A stretch of 64,000 bases of DNA from Natrinema saccharevitans. GTDB lineage: Archaea; Halobacteriota; Halobacteria; Halobacteriales; Natrialbaceae. Location: assembly GCF_001953745.1 (NCBI RefSeq), contig NZ_LWLN01000001.1:3100001-3164000 (forward strand), written 5' to 3'. Made by a program: the position numbers and the translations under genes. A model generated the notes under the pieces. The model saw only the letters and a list, made by a program, of their open reading frames with translations. It had not been told where the DNA came from and made no database searches. Of the stretch, positions 33,926 through 42,870 are shown piece after piece (positions within the stretch are counted from its first letter, which is position 1; every line of letters begins with the position of its first letter).

Positions 33926-33951
33926 ACAGCCCGTCGCGGACTCGATCGCTG

Positions 33952-34009
33952 AGACGGTCTCCTATCAGTCAGTATCAGTGTGCCGAAAAACGGTGACAAG
34001 AATCCGTAT
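33952..34009. repeat. Shortened family A element
   Basis: AGACGGTCTCCTATCAGTC at the start and AATCCGTAT at the end are family A outer arms, but the inner hairpin is reduced to GCCGAAAAACGG. It begins 27 nt after hemL and is immediately followed by a full copy. Confidence 0.6.
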
Positions 34010-34010
34010 T

Positions 34011-34091
34011 ATACGGTCTGCTGGCACTCAGTACCGGTGTCCCCGCGACCGTCCTGCGGGGACACCGGTAAACAGCGACAATAATCCGTCT
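34011..34091. repeat. 81-nt nested-palindrome element, family A copy 4
   Basis: Tandem to the shortened copy, 81 nt. Inner arms CCGGTGTCCCCGC and GCGGGGACACCGG are perfectly complementary, even though their central bases differ from copies 1, 2 and 5. Outer arms ATACGGTCTGCTGG and AATAATCCGTCT pair partly. It lies in the convergent gap between hemL and the globin gene; no ORF occurs in 34092-34212. Confidence 0.75.
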
Positions 34092-34212
34092 CAGTCGTCG
34101 TCGCTGATCGGGTCGACGAGATCGCTATCGGCAAAGATCCGATCGGCGATGACGTGACTGCTCGACTCGTCGGCTGTCGCTGTCCCATCACACGGTGGGT
34201 CCGAGCGGCGGT

Positions 34213-34578
34213 TCAGTCAGCGGCCGTGACGATCGCGTCCCGATAGTTCGCGATCTCGTCGAGGACGGCCTCGCGATCGTCCTCGTCGACGTCGAACTCG
34301 GCGAGCGCGTCGTCTAAGTGGGTCGCGATCGCCCCGAAGTCCGACGGCGTGATGTCCATGTCCGCGTGAGCGGCCGCCATCTCCTCGCCGGTGTACTCGA
34401 CGGGGCCGCCGGTGACCGAACTGATGAACTGGGCCTGATGGGCGCGCTGTTTCTGCATGTCGACGTCGTCGAAGTACTCCGCGACCTGTTTGTCCGCCAT
34501 GACGCGGTCGTAGAATTCGTCGACGACGGCCGTGATCGCGTCGTCACCACCGAGTCGCTCGTAGAGCGAGTCTGTCAT
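34213..34578 (-). CDS. Group I truncated haemoglobin
   Basis: 121 aa. Starts MTDSLYERLGGDDAITAVVD with the group I N-terminus; Tyr23 (EFYDRV) is the B10 position, QAQF is in the E helix, and His71 (MAAAHADMD) is the proximal haem ligand. Length is right for a 2-on-2 globin. It may bind O2 or detoxify NO. It is divergent from hemC and convergent with hemL, so its cofactor pathway genes surround it. The ATG at 34578 is preferred to the one at 34596. Confidence 0.92.
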   Translation of the reverse strand: MTDSLYERLGGDDAITAVVDEFYDRVMADKQVAEYFDDVDMQKQRAHQAQFISSVTGGPVEYTGEEMAAAHADMDITPSDFGAIATHLDDALAEFDVDEDDREAVLDEIANYRDAIVTAAD

Positions 34579-34762
34579 TGGGTCATATGTACCCACTTGA
34601 AATGGATAAGCTCCGGTCCGAACACGTTGTAGGAAAAATATTGCGTGTGGTTGTCAAACACATAAAGGGAGCAGATCGGTTCTCGATCGACCGGTCCGAG
34701 GCCGATCCGCCGCGCGTCGGACAAGCGTGCGCTTTTCATACTCGAGGCTCGGACTGACGCCT

Positions 34763-35893
34763 ATGAGAACACGCGGGACGTTGCGACTGGCGACGAGGGG
34801 ATCCGCTCTCGCCCGGCGACAGGCCTCGCTCGTCACGGAGGCCCTGGAAGACCGCCGGTACGAGGTGGAACTCGTCACGGTCGAAACGACGGGGGACCAG
34901 ATCAGAGACGAACTGATTCACCGGCTCGGCAAGACGGGTGCGTTCGTCCGCGAACTCGACGAACGGGTCCTCGAGGGCGATCTCGACGGGGCGATCCACT
35001 CGATGAAGGACATGCCCACCGAACAGCCCGCGGAACTGGTGACCGCCGGGATTCCAGAGCGCGGACGACCGGGCGACGTCCTCGTCACGCCCGACGGCTC
35101 GACTCTCGAGGAGTTGCCGGCGGGCGCGACCGTCGGCACCTCGAGTCTCCGCCGGCGCGCGCAACTGCTCTCGGAGCGGGACGATCTCACGGTCGAGCCG
35201 CTGCGGGGCAACGTCGACACGCGCCTCGAGAAGCTGTTGGCCCCGTCGCTGCAGGCGGAACATCAGGAGCGGTCCGAGGCCGACAAAGAGCGGAAGGGGA
35301 ATACCGGCGACGACGATTTCGAGGCCGAGTACGACCGCACCACCGACGAGTGGTTCGACGACCTCTCGGAACTCGAGCGTCAGGCGCTGGGTCGGGAGGT
35401 CGAGACGGAGTACGACGCCATCGTGCTGGCGCAGGCGGGCCTCGAGCGCAGCGGGCTCGCCCACTACGTGGACTATCAGGAGCTGGCGACCGACACGTTC
35501 GTCCCCGCACCGGGACAGGGGGCGCTGGCGGTGACCGCTCCGGACGGCGAGACCGCACGCGATATCAAGAGTGCGATCGATCACCCGCGGAGCCGCGTCG
35601 AGACGACCGTCGAGCGGACGATCCTGGCGGAGTTGGGCGGCGGCTGTATCGCGCCGATTGGCATCTACGCGGTCCTTCAGGGGGAACACATCCACGCGAC
35701 CGTCACCGTCTTCGACCGGGACGGCGACGAGTCGGTGACCGGGAGCCGCGACCTGCCCGTCGACAGCCACGCCGAGGCCGCCCGGGAGTTCGCCCGGGAC
35801 CTCGCCGACCGCGGGGCCGCAGAACTGATCGAAGGGGCCCGGGAGGACGCCGACGAAGGCGTCTCCGAGGGAGATAAGCCCGAGGGGAAATAG
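34763..35893 (+). CDS. hemC: Porphobilinogen deaminase (hydroxymethylbilane synthase)
   Basis: 376 aa. Polymerises four porphobilinogens. Seen: LRLATRGSALARRQ, TGAFVRELDERVLEGDLD, AIHSMKDMPTE, PLRGNVDTRLEKL and the dipyrromethane-carrying cysteine in ELGGGCIAPIGIY (C295). An acidic ~55-residue insertion (LQAEHQERSEADKERKGNTG onward) lengthens the region after RGNVDTRL, compared with bacterial enzymes. First gene of a hemC-SUMT-hemD-capA run with tight spacing. ATG at 34763 is chosen since MRTRGTLRLATRGS has the family N-terminus. Confidence 0.95.
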   Translation: MRTRGTLRLATRGSALARRQASLVTEALEDRRYEVELVTVETTGDQIRDELIHRLGKTGAFVRELDERVLEGDLDGAIHSMKDMPTEQPAELVTAGIPERGRPGDVLVTPDGSTLEELPAGATVGTSSLRRRAQLLSERDDLTVEPLRGNVDTRLEKLLAPSLQAEHQERSEADKERKGNTGDDDFEAEYDRTTDEWFDDLSELERQALGREVETEYDAIVLAQAGLERSGLAHYVDYQELATDTFVPAPGQGALAVTAPDGETARDIKSAIDHPRSRVETTVERTILAELGGGCIAPIGIYAVLQGEHIHATVTVFDRDGDESVTGSRDLPVDSHAEAAREFARDLADRGAAELIEGAREDADEGVSEGDKPEGK

Positions 35894-35907
35894 CGAGGGA
35901 ATACCGA

Positions 35908-36717
35908 ATGTCCGACACCCGAACCGACGCCGAGCCCGGCACCGTCTACCTCGTCGGCAGCGGCCCCGGCGATCCCGACCTGTTGACCGTGAAAGCGAAG
36001 CGGCTACTCGAGGAGTGCGATGTCGTCCTCCACGACAAGCTACCCGGCCCCGAGATCATCGATCGGCTCCCCGAGGACCGCCGCGAGGACGTGGGGAAAC
36101 GCGCCGGCGGCGAACGCACGCCCCAGTCCGAGATCAACGAGCGGCTGGTCGAACTCGCCCGCGAGGGCAAAAGCGTCGTCCGACTGAAAGGCGGCGACTC
36201 GTTCGTCTTCGGCCGCGGCGGCGAGGAAGCCGCGTATCTCGCGGCCCACGGGATCCCCTTCGAGGTCGTCCCCGCGGTCACCTCGGCCATCGCCGCGCCC
36301 GCCGTCGCGGGGATTCCGGTCACCCACCGCGATCACGCCTCCTCAGTCTCGTTCGTCACGGGCCACGAGGACCCTACGAAGGAGGAGTCGGCCGTCGACT
36401 GGGAGGCACTCGCCGCCACCGGCGGCACCATCGTCGTCCTGATGGGCGTCGGCCGCCTGCCGGACTACACGACGGCGCTGCTCGAGGCCGGAATGGCCCC
36501 CGAGACGCCGGTCGCGCTCGTCGAACGGGGTACCTGGCCCGGCCAGCAGGTCGCGACGGGCACCCTCGAGACGATCGTCGACGCCCGCGACGAGGCGGGG
36601 ATCGAGCCGCCGGCCGTGACGGTGATCGGCGACGTGGCGGGGACGCGGGAATCGGTCGTCGAGTTCCTGCAGCACGACTACGGCGCGACCGACGACGGCG
36701 CCGACGGAGGGGCGTAA
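35908..36717 (+). CDS. cobA: Uroporphyrinogen-III C-methyltransferase (SUMT)
   Basis: 269 aa. Adds methyls at C2 and C7 of uroporphyrinogen III to give precorrin-2 for siroheme, cobalamin and, in archaea, the siroheme-dependent haem route. Seen: VGSGPGDPDLLTVKAKRLL, VRLKGGDSFVFGRGGEEA, VPAVTSAIAAPAVAGIPVTHR and VVLMGVGRLPD. No CysG-type dehydrogenase domain is attached. It lies between hemC (14 nt) and hemD (2 nt), so an operon is clear. Placement supports the alternative haem pathway, an inference. Confidence 0.95.
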   Translation: MSDTRTDAEPGTVYLVGSGPGDPDLLTVKAKRLLEECDVVLHDKLPGPEIIDRLPEDRREDVGKRAGGERTPQSEINERLVELAREGKSVVRLKGGDSFVFGRGGEEAAYLAAHGIPFEVVPAVTSAIAAPAVAGIPVTHRDHASSVSFVTGHEDPTKEESAVDWEALAATGGTIVVLMGVGRLPDYTTALLEAGMAPETPVALVERGTWPGQQVATGTLETIVDARDEAGIEPPAVTVIGDVAGTRESVVEFLQHDYGATDDGADGGA

Positions 36718-36719
36718 CG

Positions 36720-37460
36720 ATGAGCGAGACGCCCACCGTCGCCGTCTTTCGGCCCGACGACGACCGCCTCGAGCGGGCCGCCGAACTGCTCGCGGACCTC
36801 GGCGCGGAGCCGGTTCCGGACCCGATGCTCGCGGTCGAGGCGACCGACGCCGTCCCGCGGACCGATTCGGACTACGTCGTCTTCACGAGCAAGACCGGCG
36901 CGGAACTGGTCTCCGAAGCGGGCTGGGTACCCGGCGACGAGACCGTCTGTGCCATCGGCCCGGCGACGGCCGACGCGCTCCGCGCGGAGGGGTACGCGGT
37001 CGATCTCGTCCCCGAGGAGTTCACCTCGAGCGGGCTGGTCGCAGCGCTTTCGGACGCCGTCGACGGCGCGCGCGTCGAGGTCGCCCGCAGCGACCACGGC
37101 AGCCCGGTGTTGCTCGACGGGCTCGCGGACGCGGGCGCGTACGTCCACGAGACGATCCTCTACCGGCTCGTCCGGCCCGAGGGAAGCGGCGAGTCGGCCG
37201 CGATGGCCGCGGCGGGCGAGCTCGACGCCGCCTGTTTCACCTCGTCGCTGACCGTCGACCACTTCCTCGAGGCCGCGGCCCAGCGGAGCGTCCGCGAGGC
37301 GGCGCTCGAGGGGCTCACGGACGCCGTCGTCGGCGTCATCGGCGAGCCGACGGCCGAGACGGCCGCCGAGCGGGGCATCGACGTCGATCTGGTCGCGAGC
37401 GAAGCGACCTTCGATCGACTGGCCGCGGAGACCGTCGACGCGGCGACCGACGGCGAATGA
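36720..37460 (+). CDS. hemD: Uroporphyrinogen-III synthase
   Basis: 246 aa. Cyclises hydroxymethylbilane with inversion of ring D. The two-lobed HemD pattern is visible: VAVFRPDDDRLERAAELLAD, DYVVFTSKTGAELV, AIGPATADALRAEGYAVD, SSGLVAALSDAV and the second-lobe FTSSLTVDHFLEAA. Low sequence conservation is normal for this family, so context counts: it starts 2 nt after SUMT and overlaps capA by 4 nt (ATGA). Confidence 0.9.
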   Translation: MSETPTVAVFRPDDDRLERAAELLADLGAEPVPDPMLAVEATDAVPRTDSDYVVFTSKTGAELVSEAGWVPGDETVCAIGPATADALRAEGYAVDLVPEEFTSSGLVAALSDAVDGARVEVARSDHGSPVLLDGLADAGAYVHETILYRLVRPEGSGESAAMAAAGELDAACFTSSLTVDHFLEAAAQRSVREAALEGLTDAVVGVIGEPTAETAAERGIDVDLVASEATFDRLAAETVDAATDGE

Positions 37461-38545
37461 CCGGCCGGCGGGCGTTTCTCGCGACCGCAGGTGCCGCGGC
37501 GCTTGGCGGCTGTGCCGCGCCCGCGGTCGAGCCGACCGCCGTCGCGGACCACGAGCGCCACGAGACGACGATCGGGTTCGTCGGCGACGCGATGCTCGGC
37601 CGCAACGTCGACGACCGCTACGGGCGGGCCGGCGTCGACCCTGCCGCCGTCTGGGGCGACCTCCGGCCCCGACTGCAGTCGCTGGACGGCGTCTGCTGTA
37701 ACCTCGAGTGTTGCCTGTCGACGCGGGGCCGGCGGTTCCCCGACCGGACCTACTACTTTCGGGCCGATCCCGCGTGGGCCGTTCCCGCGCTCGAGGCCGG
37801 CAACGTCCGGTTCGCGTCGCTGGCGAACAACCACGCCCTCGATTTCGGGCCGACCGCGCTTCTGGACACCGTCGACGCCCTCGAGGACGCGGGGATGGGA
37901 TTCGCGGGGGCCGGCGAGACGCCGACGGCGGCCCGCGCGCCCGCGACGGTTTCGATCGGTGACGTCGACGTCGCGGTCGTCTCCGTCGCCGACCACTACG
38001 CCGAGTACGGCGCGACCGCGGACCGCCCCGGAACGGCCTACGTCGAGTTCGACCCCGAGTCGGCCGAGAGCCGACGACTCGTCGGCGAGTCCCTCGAGCG
38101 CGCGAAAGCGACCGAGCCGGACCTGCTGGTCGCGTCGGTCCACTGGGGCCCGAACTGGGTCGAGTACCCCGACGACGACCTGCGGGCGTTCGGCCACTGG
38201 CTGATCGATCGGGGGGTCGACCTCGTCCACGGCCACAGCGCCCACGTCGTCCAGGGGGTCGAACGCTACGGCGACGGCCTCGTCCTCCACGATACCGGCG
38301 ACATCGTCGACGACTACGTGATCAAGGAGGACCTGCGAAACGACCGCACCGTCCTCTTCGAACTCGGCCTCGAGGGCGAGAGTCCGGCGGAACTGCGCCT
38401 CGTCCCCGCCGTCATCGACGACGAGACGGTCACGCCGGCCGACGAAGACGAGGCGGCGTGGCTCCGGGAGACGATGCGCGACCGCTCCGCGCCGTTCGGA
38501 ACCGAGTACGACCGCGACGGCAGGGATCTCGTTCTCTCGCTGTAG
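37457..38545 (+). CDS. CapA/PgsA-type metallophosphatase-fold lipoprotein
   Basis: 362 aa. MTGRRAFLATAGAAALGGCA combines a twin-Arg start and a lipobox with Cys19, so it is probably exported and lipid-anchored. The fold is clear from GFVGDAMLGRNVD, NLECCLSTRG, LANNHALDFGP, SVHWGPNW and HGHSAHVVQG (metal ligands). CapA proteins are implicated in poly-gamma-glutamate formation, although the biochemical role of stand-alone members is unclear. It overlaps hemD by 4 nt, an unexpected partner for haem synthesis. Confidence 0.85.
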   Translation: MTGRRAFLATAGAAALGGCAAPAVEPTAVADHERHETTIGFVGDAMLGRNVDDRYGRAGVDPAAVWGDLRPRLQSLDGVCCNLECCLSTRGRRFPDRTYYFRADPAWAVPALEAGNVRFASLANNHALDFGPTALLDTVDALEDAGMGFAGAGETPTAARAPATVSIGDVDVAVVSVADHYAEYGATADRPGTAYVEFDPESAESRRLVGESLERAKATEPDLLVASVHWGPNWVEYPDDDLRAFGHWLIDRGVDLVHGHSAHVVQGVERYGDGLVLHDTGDIVDDYVIKEDLRNDRTVLFELGLEGESPAELRLVPAVIDDETVTPADEDEAAWLRETMRDRSAPFGTEYDRDGRDLVLSL

Positions 38546-38613
38546 GTGCGTCGGCAACCGTTCGCTTCCGGCGATCCGCGGGTTTATGAGCGAAGCCGAC
38601 CCACAGTGTGTCG

Positions 38614-40095
38614 ATGGCAGGGCCGGTTCCCGACCTCGAGGATCGTGCGGTCGCGTGTGCCGAGCGGCTGTGTGCGGCCGACAGCGTGTTGCTCGCCTCA
38701 CATATCGACGCCGACGGACTAACCAGTGCCGCGATCGCCGCACAGGCCCTCGAACGGGCGGGGATCCCCTTCGAGGCGGTCTTCGAGAAACAGCTCGACG
38801 ACGAGGCGATCGCCGCGATCGCGGCGACCGAGTACGACACCGTCCTCTTTACCGACTTCGGGAGCGGCCAACTCGACAGCATCGGCGACCACGAGGACGC
38901 CGGCGAGTTCACGCCCGTGATCGCCGATCACCACCAGCCCGCCGATCGGAACACCGAGTACCACCTCAACCCGCTCCTGTTCGGGATCGACGGCGCGTCG
39001 GAGCTGTCGGGGGCCGGCGCGAGCTACGTCCTCGCGCGGGCGCTCGCGGACGTAGCGGACGACGGGTCCGATTCGGCGGTCGCGGCGGATGGAGGGACCG
39101 TCACCACCTCCGGAGCCAACGCCCGCGCGGACAACCGCGATCTCGCCGCCCTCGCCGTCGTCGGTGCGGTCGGCGACATGCAGGCCACCAGCGGCCAGCT
39201 CCACGGCGCGAACGCGGCCATCGTCGAGGAGGGCGTCGACGCCGGCGTCCTCGAGACGGGCAAGGACCTCGCGCTCTACGGCAAACAGACTCGGCCGCTC
39301 CCGAAGCTGCTCGAGTACGCCACGGACGTTCACATCCCCGGGATCTCGAACGACGAGAACGGGGCGCTGCGCTTTCTCGACGGGCTGGACCTCGAACTGA
39401 AACGCGACGGCGAGTGGCGCACGTGGGCCGATCTCTCGAACGACGAGAAACGGACCGTCGCCAGCGCGCTCGTCCGGCGGGCCGTCTCGAGCGGCGTCCC
39501 GGCGAACAAGATCGACGAACTCGTCAGTACGGCCTACGTCCTGTGCGAGGAGCCGGTCGGCACCGAACTCCGGGACGCCAGCGAGTTCTCGACGCTCCTC
39601 AATGCGACCGCCCGCTACGAGCGGGCCGACGTCGGCCTCGGGGTCTGTCTGGGCGACCGGGACGGCGCGCTCGAGCGGGCGCGACAGCTCCTGCGCGAAC
39701 ACCGGCGGAACCTCTCGAACGGGATCGATCTGGTCACCCGCGAGGGGGCGACCCAGGAAGAGTACGTCCAGTGGTTCCACGCGGACGACGAGATCCGCGA
39801 GACCATCGTCGGCATCGTCGCCGGGATGGCGATGGGCAACGAGGGGATCAGCCGCTCGAAGCCGATCATCGCCTTCGCGGACAAGAACGACGAGGAAGTC
39901 AAGGTCTCGTCCAGAGGGACCCACTCGCTGGTCCGACAAGGACTCGACCTCTCGGTCGTGATGGGCGAGGCCTCCCGCGCCGTGGGCGGCGACGGCGGCG
40001 GCCACGACGTGGCGGCCGGTGCGACGGTTCCGAAAGGCGAGGAAGGGGCGTTCGTCGAACGCGCCGACGAGATCGTCGGCGAGCAACTGTCCTAG
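38614..40095 (+). CDS. DHH-family RecJ-like phosphoesterase/exonuclease
   Basis: 493 aa. DHH domain motifs: SHIDADGLTSAA (H30, D32, D34), FTDFGSGQ, and DHHQP; C-terminal DHHA1 motif GGDGGGHDVAAGATVP. Similar archaeal proteins are RecJ/GAN-like nucleases, some associated with GINS and the replisome. Substrate not established. A GTTTATGAG element ~28 bp upstream supports the ATG at 38614; a GTG at 38608 is also in frame. It is convergent with a PHP gene, with only 2 bp between stops. Confidence 0.9.
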   Translation: MAGPVPDLEDRAVACAERLCAADSVLLASHIDADGLTSAAIAAQALERAGIPFEAVFEKQLDDEAIAAIAATEYDTVLFTDFGSGQLDSIGDHEDAGEFTPVIADHHQPADRNTEYHLNPLLFGIDGASELSGAGASYVLARALADVADDGSDSAVAADGGTVTTSGANARADNRDLAALAVVGAVGDMQATSGQLHGANAAIVEEGVDAGVLETGKDLALYGKQTRPLPKLLEYATDVHIPGISNDENGALRFLDGLDLELKRDGEWRTWADLSNDEKRTVASALVRRAVSSGVPANKIDELVSTAYVLCEEPVGTELRDASEFSTLLNATARYERADVGLGVCLGDRDGALERARQLLREHRRNLSNGIDLVTREGATQEEYVQWFHADDEIRETIVGIVAGMAMGNEGISRSKPIIAFADKNDEEVKVSSRGTHSLVRQGLDLSVVMGEASRAVGGDGGGHDVAAGATVPKGEEGAFVERADEIVGEQLS

Positions 40096-40097
40096 AT

Positions 40098-40853
40098 TCA
40101 GGTCGATCGATCCATCGAGGCCGGCACCGTCGGGAGCAGCGGCGCGCGCGAGGTGAACATGTAGGTCGCCTTCCGAACGGCCCCCTTGCCGTACTGGACG
40201 GCGCTTTTCCGGATCGGCGTGCGCTTGCCGCGGATCTGGGTCCGGCCCTCGAGGATCGCCTCGACGAGGTCGTCGCCGTCGATGTCGGCTTTGGTCGGAG
40301 TCACGACCTCGGGCGTGACGAGTACTTCGGTGTAGGCCTTGCCGACGTTGGGCAGGTAGTGGGCGTCGCTGGCACCGATCTGGGGGTAGTCACGCCGGCT
40401 GGCGAAAGTGCGGGCCCGACGGTTGCGATACCCGGTAAAGACCATCGAGTTGTAGGTCTCGATCGCGTCGGCGTCCTCGATGTAGCGCTTGCGGACGCCG
40501 TGGCGACTGCGCTGGAAGGGATGGGGAACGATCGCGACCCCGCCCAGCTCGCGGACGGTCTCGACGGTCCCCATGAACGGCTGGCCGGGATCGGGCCGTT
40601 CCTCGACGCCGATCGCCAGCAGATGCCCGTGTCGCGTCGATACTTCGACGCCGGGGATGCCGATCAACCCGTAGTCGGGCGCGAGGTCGGCCGCCCGCCG
40701 CGACTCGGAGATTTCGTCGTGATCGGTGATTACCACCCCGTCGAGCCCGATATCAGCGGCCTGCTCGAGGATAAGTTCGATCGGTTCGTGGCCGTCGTAG
40801 GAGTCGTCCGAATGCACGTGAAAGTCGATCGCGAACGGAATCTGAGAGGACAT
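40098..40853 (-). CDS. PHP-domain metal-dependent hydrolase
   Basis: 251 aa. IDFHVHSDDSYDGHEPIELI and VITDHDE at the N-terminus, IPGVEVSTRHGHLLAIG, PHPFQRSRHGV and the C-terminal GASDAHYLPNVG give the PHP metal set. The last ~50 residues are basic (RGKRTPIRKSAVQYGKGAVRK), which is unusual in this acidic proteome and could contact nucleic acid or membrane. The ATG at 40853 (MSSQIPFAIDFHVH) is chosen because it begins at the domain. Confidence 0.88.
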   Translation of the reverse strand: MSSQIPFAIDFHVHSDDSYDGHEPIELILEQAADIGLDGVVITDHDEISESRRAADLAPDYGLIGIPGVEVSTRHGHLLAIGVEERPDPGQPFMGTVETVRELGGVAIVPHPFQRSRHGVRKRYIEDADAIETYNSMVFTGYRNRRARTFASRRDYPQIGASDAHYLPNVGKAYTEVLVTPEVVTPTKADIDGDDLVEAILEGRTQIRGKRTPIRKSAVQYGKGAVRKATYMFTSRAPLLPTVPASMDRST

Positions 40854-41808
40854 AGGATGATGACTGGCCTGCGCGTTGCGACTACCAATAGCCTGTTGCC
40901 GAGCATAAACACTGTGTGTCGCGACGCTCGAGGCGTCGATCGAGCCGCCGCCCAATTCAATATATCGTTATTTGGTTTAATAGCGTGTGGACGGGACGTC
41001 TCGGGGTGCTGATCGCGGACGGCGACGCGGCAGCGAACCCGTGAAAACGCGGTACCAGCGGACTGTACCGCCGAAAGCCCACCTCGATCTTCGGCGATCG
41101 GCCGGCGGCGATCAGCCGTGGGAAACGTAGTGGTCGATACCGAGTCGCGAGTGAACGACCGCGCCGCGTCCGCGTTCGTCGACAGTGGTTCGGTACCCAC
41201 CGTGTGCACGACGGGATCGGCCGTCGGCGTATCAGGCGACGATCGCTCGAGGTGTGAGCTTCGCTCGAGGGCCGACGTGAACCCGCGTGCGACCGGGAGC
41301 CGGGCCAGTTGCTCGTCAGTTTCGTGCGGTCGTTGCCGACACGGGGCAGTCGGTGGGTTGCGTGAAGCCAGCGCCCCCGCCGTTCTCACCCGGGACCCGA
41401 ACCGGTGCGACGGCAGCGCGGTCACCGCGCGACCGCACCGAGCGATCGCGTCGTGGACGACCGGCTCGAACGTCGGCCGGTCAGTACCGGCGCTTTCGTC
41501 GCTTCGCGAACTGCGTGACGGATGCCCGCGCTCGAGGACCGCCCGTTGTCGGCCAAATCGGGGCCTCGTACTCACGTCGGGCCGTTCCTCACGGTCCGTC
41601 GGTCCGTGGGCCTATCCTCGCGAACGGTCGCGTGCCCCGGCGAGACGCCGTCTCGTCCGGCGGAGTTACACCCGAACGGACCGGAAAGCGATCCAAACAC
41701 CCACTAATAAACTATATTCAGATATACGAAATCGAGGGGCGACGGCTGGAAACCACCTGTTACCGGCGCTCGGGTCGGTGCCCCCGAACCCTCGACTCGA
41801 CCCGTGGA
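40854..41808. other. Long gene-free stretch
   Basis: About 950 bp without a credible gene. Open frames exist on both strands but encode Arg/Ser-rich, basic products unlike this organism's acidic proteome and lack recognisable motifs. AT-rich patches occur at 40957-40982 (TATATCGTTATTTGG) and 41704-41730 (AATAAACTATATTCAGATAT). A GCGGTAC/GTACCGC inverted repeat is at ~41051. It may be decayed coding DNA or hold a non-coding RNA. Confidence 0.5.
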
Positions 41809-41822
41809 TTAGGCCGGCCTAA
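41809..41822. promoter_or_regulatory. DtxR/IdeR-like iron box 1
   Basis: TTAGGCCGGCCTAA, a perfect palindrome with the TTAGG-N4-CCTAA form. TTAGG/CCTAA halves are the hallmark of iron-dependent DtxR/IdeR family operators. Its centre is 36 bp from box 2, and it lies just upstream of a CTTATCA TATA-like element (~41833). Confidence 0.6.
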
Positions 41823-41843
41823 ATTTCGATGGACTTATCATTG

Positions 41844-41859
41844 TTTAGGTTAGCCTAAA
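41844..41859. promoter_or_regulatory. DtxR/IdeR-like iron box 2
   Basis: TTTAGGTTAGCCTAAA. Its core TTAGGTTAGCCTAA equals the first 14 positions of the classical DtxR consensus (TTAGGTTAGSCTAACCTAA). It lies over the expected transcription start, ~10-25 bp past the TATA-like element, a position that would repress. The ATG at 41947 is 88 bp further, with GGAGG 5 nt before it. Confidence 0.62.
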
Positions 41860-41946
41860 TAACAACGACACCGTCGCCGATGGGCGTCCGAGCCGCCGTC
41901 GCACGGCCCGGAGTTCGGCTCCTCGGGGACGAGACTGGAGGAAACC

Positions 41947-42870
41947 ATGGTCGGAACCACGCTCCGAGAGATTCGCCATCACATCGAACGGCTGGCCAGC
42001 GACGACGGCGAGTACTACGTCGTCTGTGCCCGCTCCGGGGAACGACCCGTCCCAGTTGCCGGGCAGCGGTTCCCGACGCGGACCGCCGCGGCCGACGCCG
42101 TCCGGGCGACCGAACAGTACCGCGCCGCGCTCAGACGTTACGACCCACAGCTCCCGTTTTACGACCCGGTCGTCTGCCAGGAACGGGTCGGCGAGGACTC
42201 GACGACGACCGCGAGCAGGCCAGCCCCCGAGACAGCGGAGCCACGGGGAGACGAGTCGGCATCGACGTCGGCGACCGAGGCCGCGCCCGCGGACGACGAT
42301 CCCCTGATCAGCTTCTGTCACGACGTCTCCGGCTCCGTCTTCGAAGCGCTGTCGGCCCGGGATCACGACGCCGCCGAGCGGGCGATCATGGAGACGTACC
42401 TGGCCGCGGCCGAGGCGACGACCGACCCGAACACGCTCTGTCTGGTGTTGCTCGAGACGATGGCCGCGGAGCTAGAGACCCACCTCGAGGCGGTCGAGCG
42501 GACCCGCGTGCTGGAGGCGGCGGCAGCGAACCTCCCGCCGGTCGAGTCGGCCTCGGATCCGGTCGCGGCGAGTCTGGAGTTTCTGGACTCGCTATCGCTG
42601 CTCCGGGAGTACGGGCTCGATCGCGAGTCGGCCGCGGCCGGGGATCGGGACGTCTGGACCGTCTCGCTGCGCGGCTACGCCATCGAGTGTGGCGACCGGC
42701 GGTTCCCGACGCTGCCGATCGGGATCGACGTGCTACGGCGGTCGAGGACGACCGACGCGCCGGCCGTCACCGACGTGCGGGCGCTGGGCGACGGCGACTG
42801 GGAGTTTGTCCTCACGAGCGACGCGGGGACGGCGGGGGGGCTCGTCTGTACCCGGGGGGAGCGGCCGTGA
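41947..42870 (+). CDS. DUF7551-like protein behind iron boxes
   Basis: 307 aa. N-terminal domain (1-70) of the form LREIRHHIERLASDDGEYYVV...GERPVPVAGQRFP, an acidic low-complexity spacer (~78-115), an alpha-helical middle (HDVSGSVFEALSARDHDAAE ... ETHLEAVERTRVLEAAA) and a beta-rich end. No catalytic motif is recognised. The N-terminus resembles haloarchaeal DUF7551 (recall). It has a ~90-nt leader with GGAGG, and its GTGA stop overlaps the next gene. Iron control is inferred from the upstream boxes. Confidence 0.7.
   Translation: MVGTTLREIRHHIERLASDDGEYYVVCARSGERPVPVAGQRFPTRTAAADAVRATEQYRAALRRYDPQLPFYDPVVCQERVGEDSTTTASRPAPETAEPRGDESASTSATEAAPADDDPLISFCHDVSGSVFEALSARDHDAAERAIMETYLAAAEATTDPNTLCLVLLETMAAELETHLEAVERTRVLEAAAANLPPVESASDPVAASLEFLDSLSLLREYGLDRESAAAGDRDVWTVSLRGYAIECGDRRFPTLPIGIDVLRRSRTTDAPAVTDVRALGDGDWEFVLTSDAGTAGGLVCTRGERP

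Noticed and set aside
38586-41012. 808-aa open frame on the plus strand
   Set aside because: It is an Arg/Gly-rich shadow of the DHH and PHP genes, which have clear motifs in other frames.
40730-41822. Long open frames on both strands in the 41-kb gap
   Set aside because: Products are basic, Ser/Arg-rich and motif-free, unlike the acidic proteins encoded elsewhere; they arise from high GC content.
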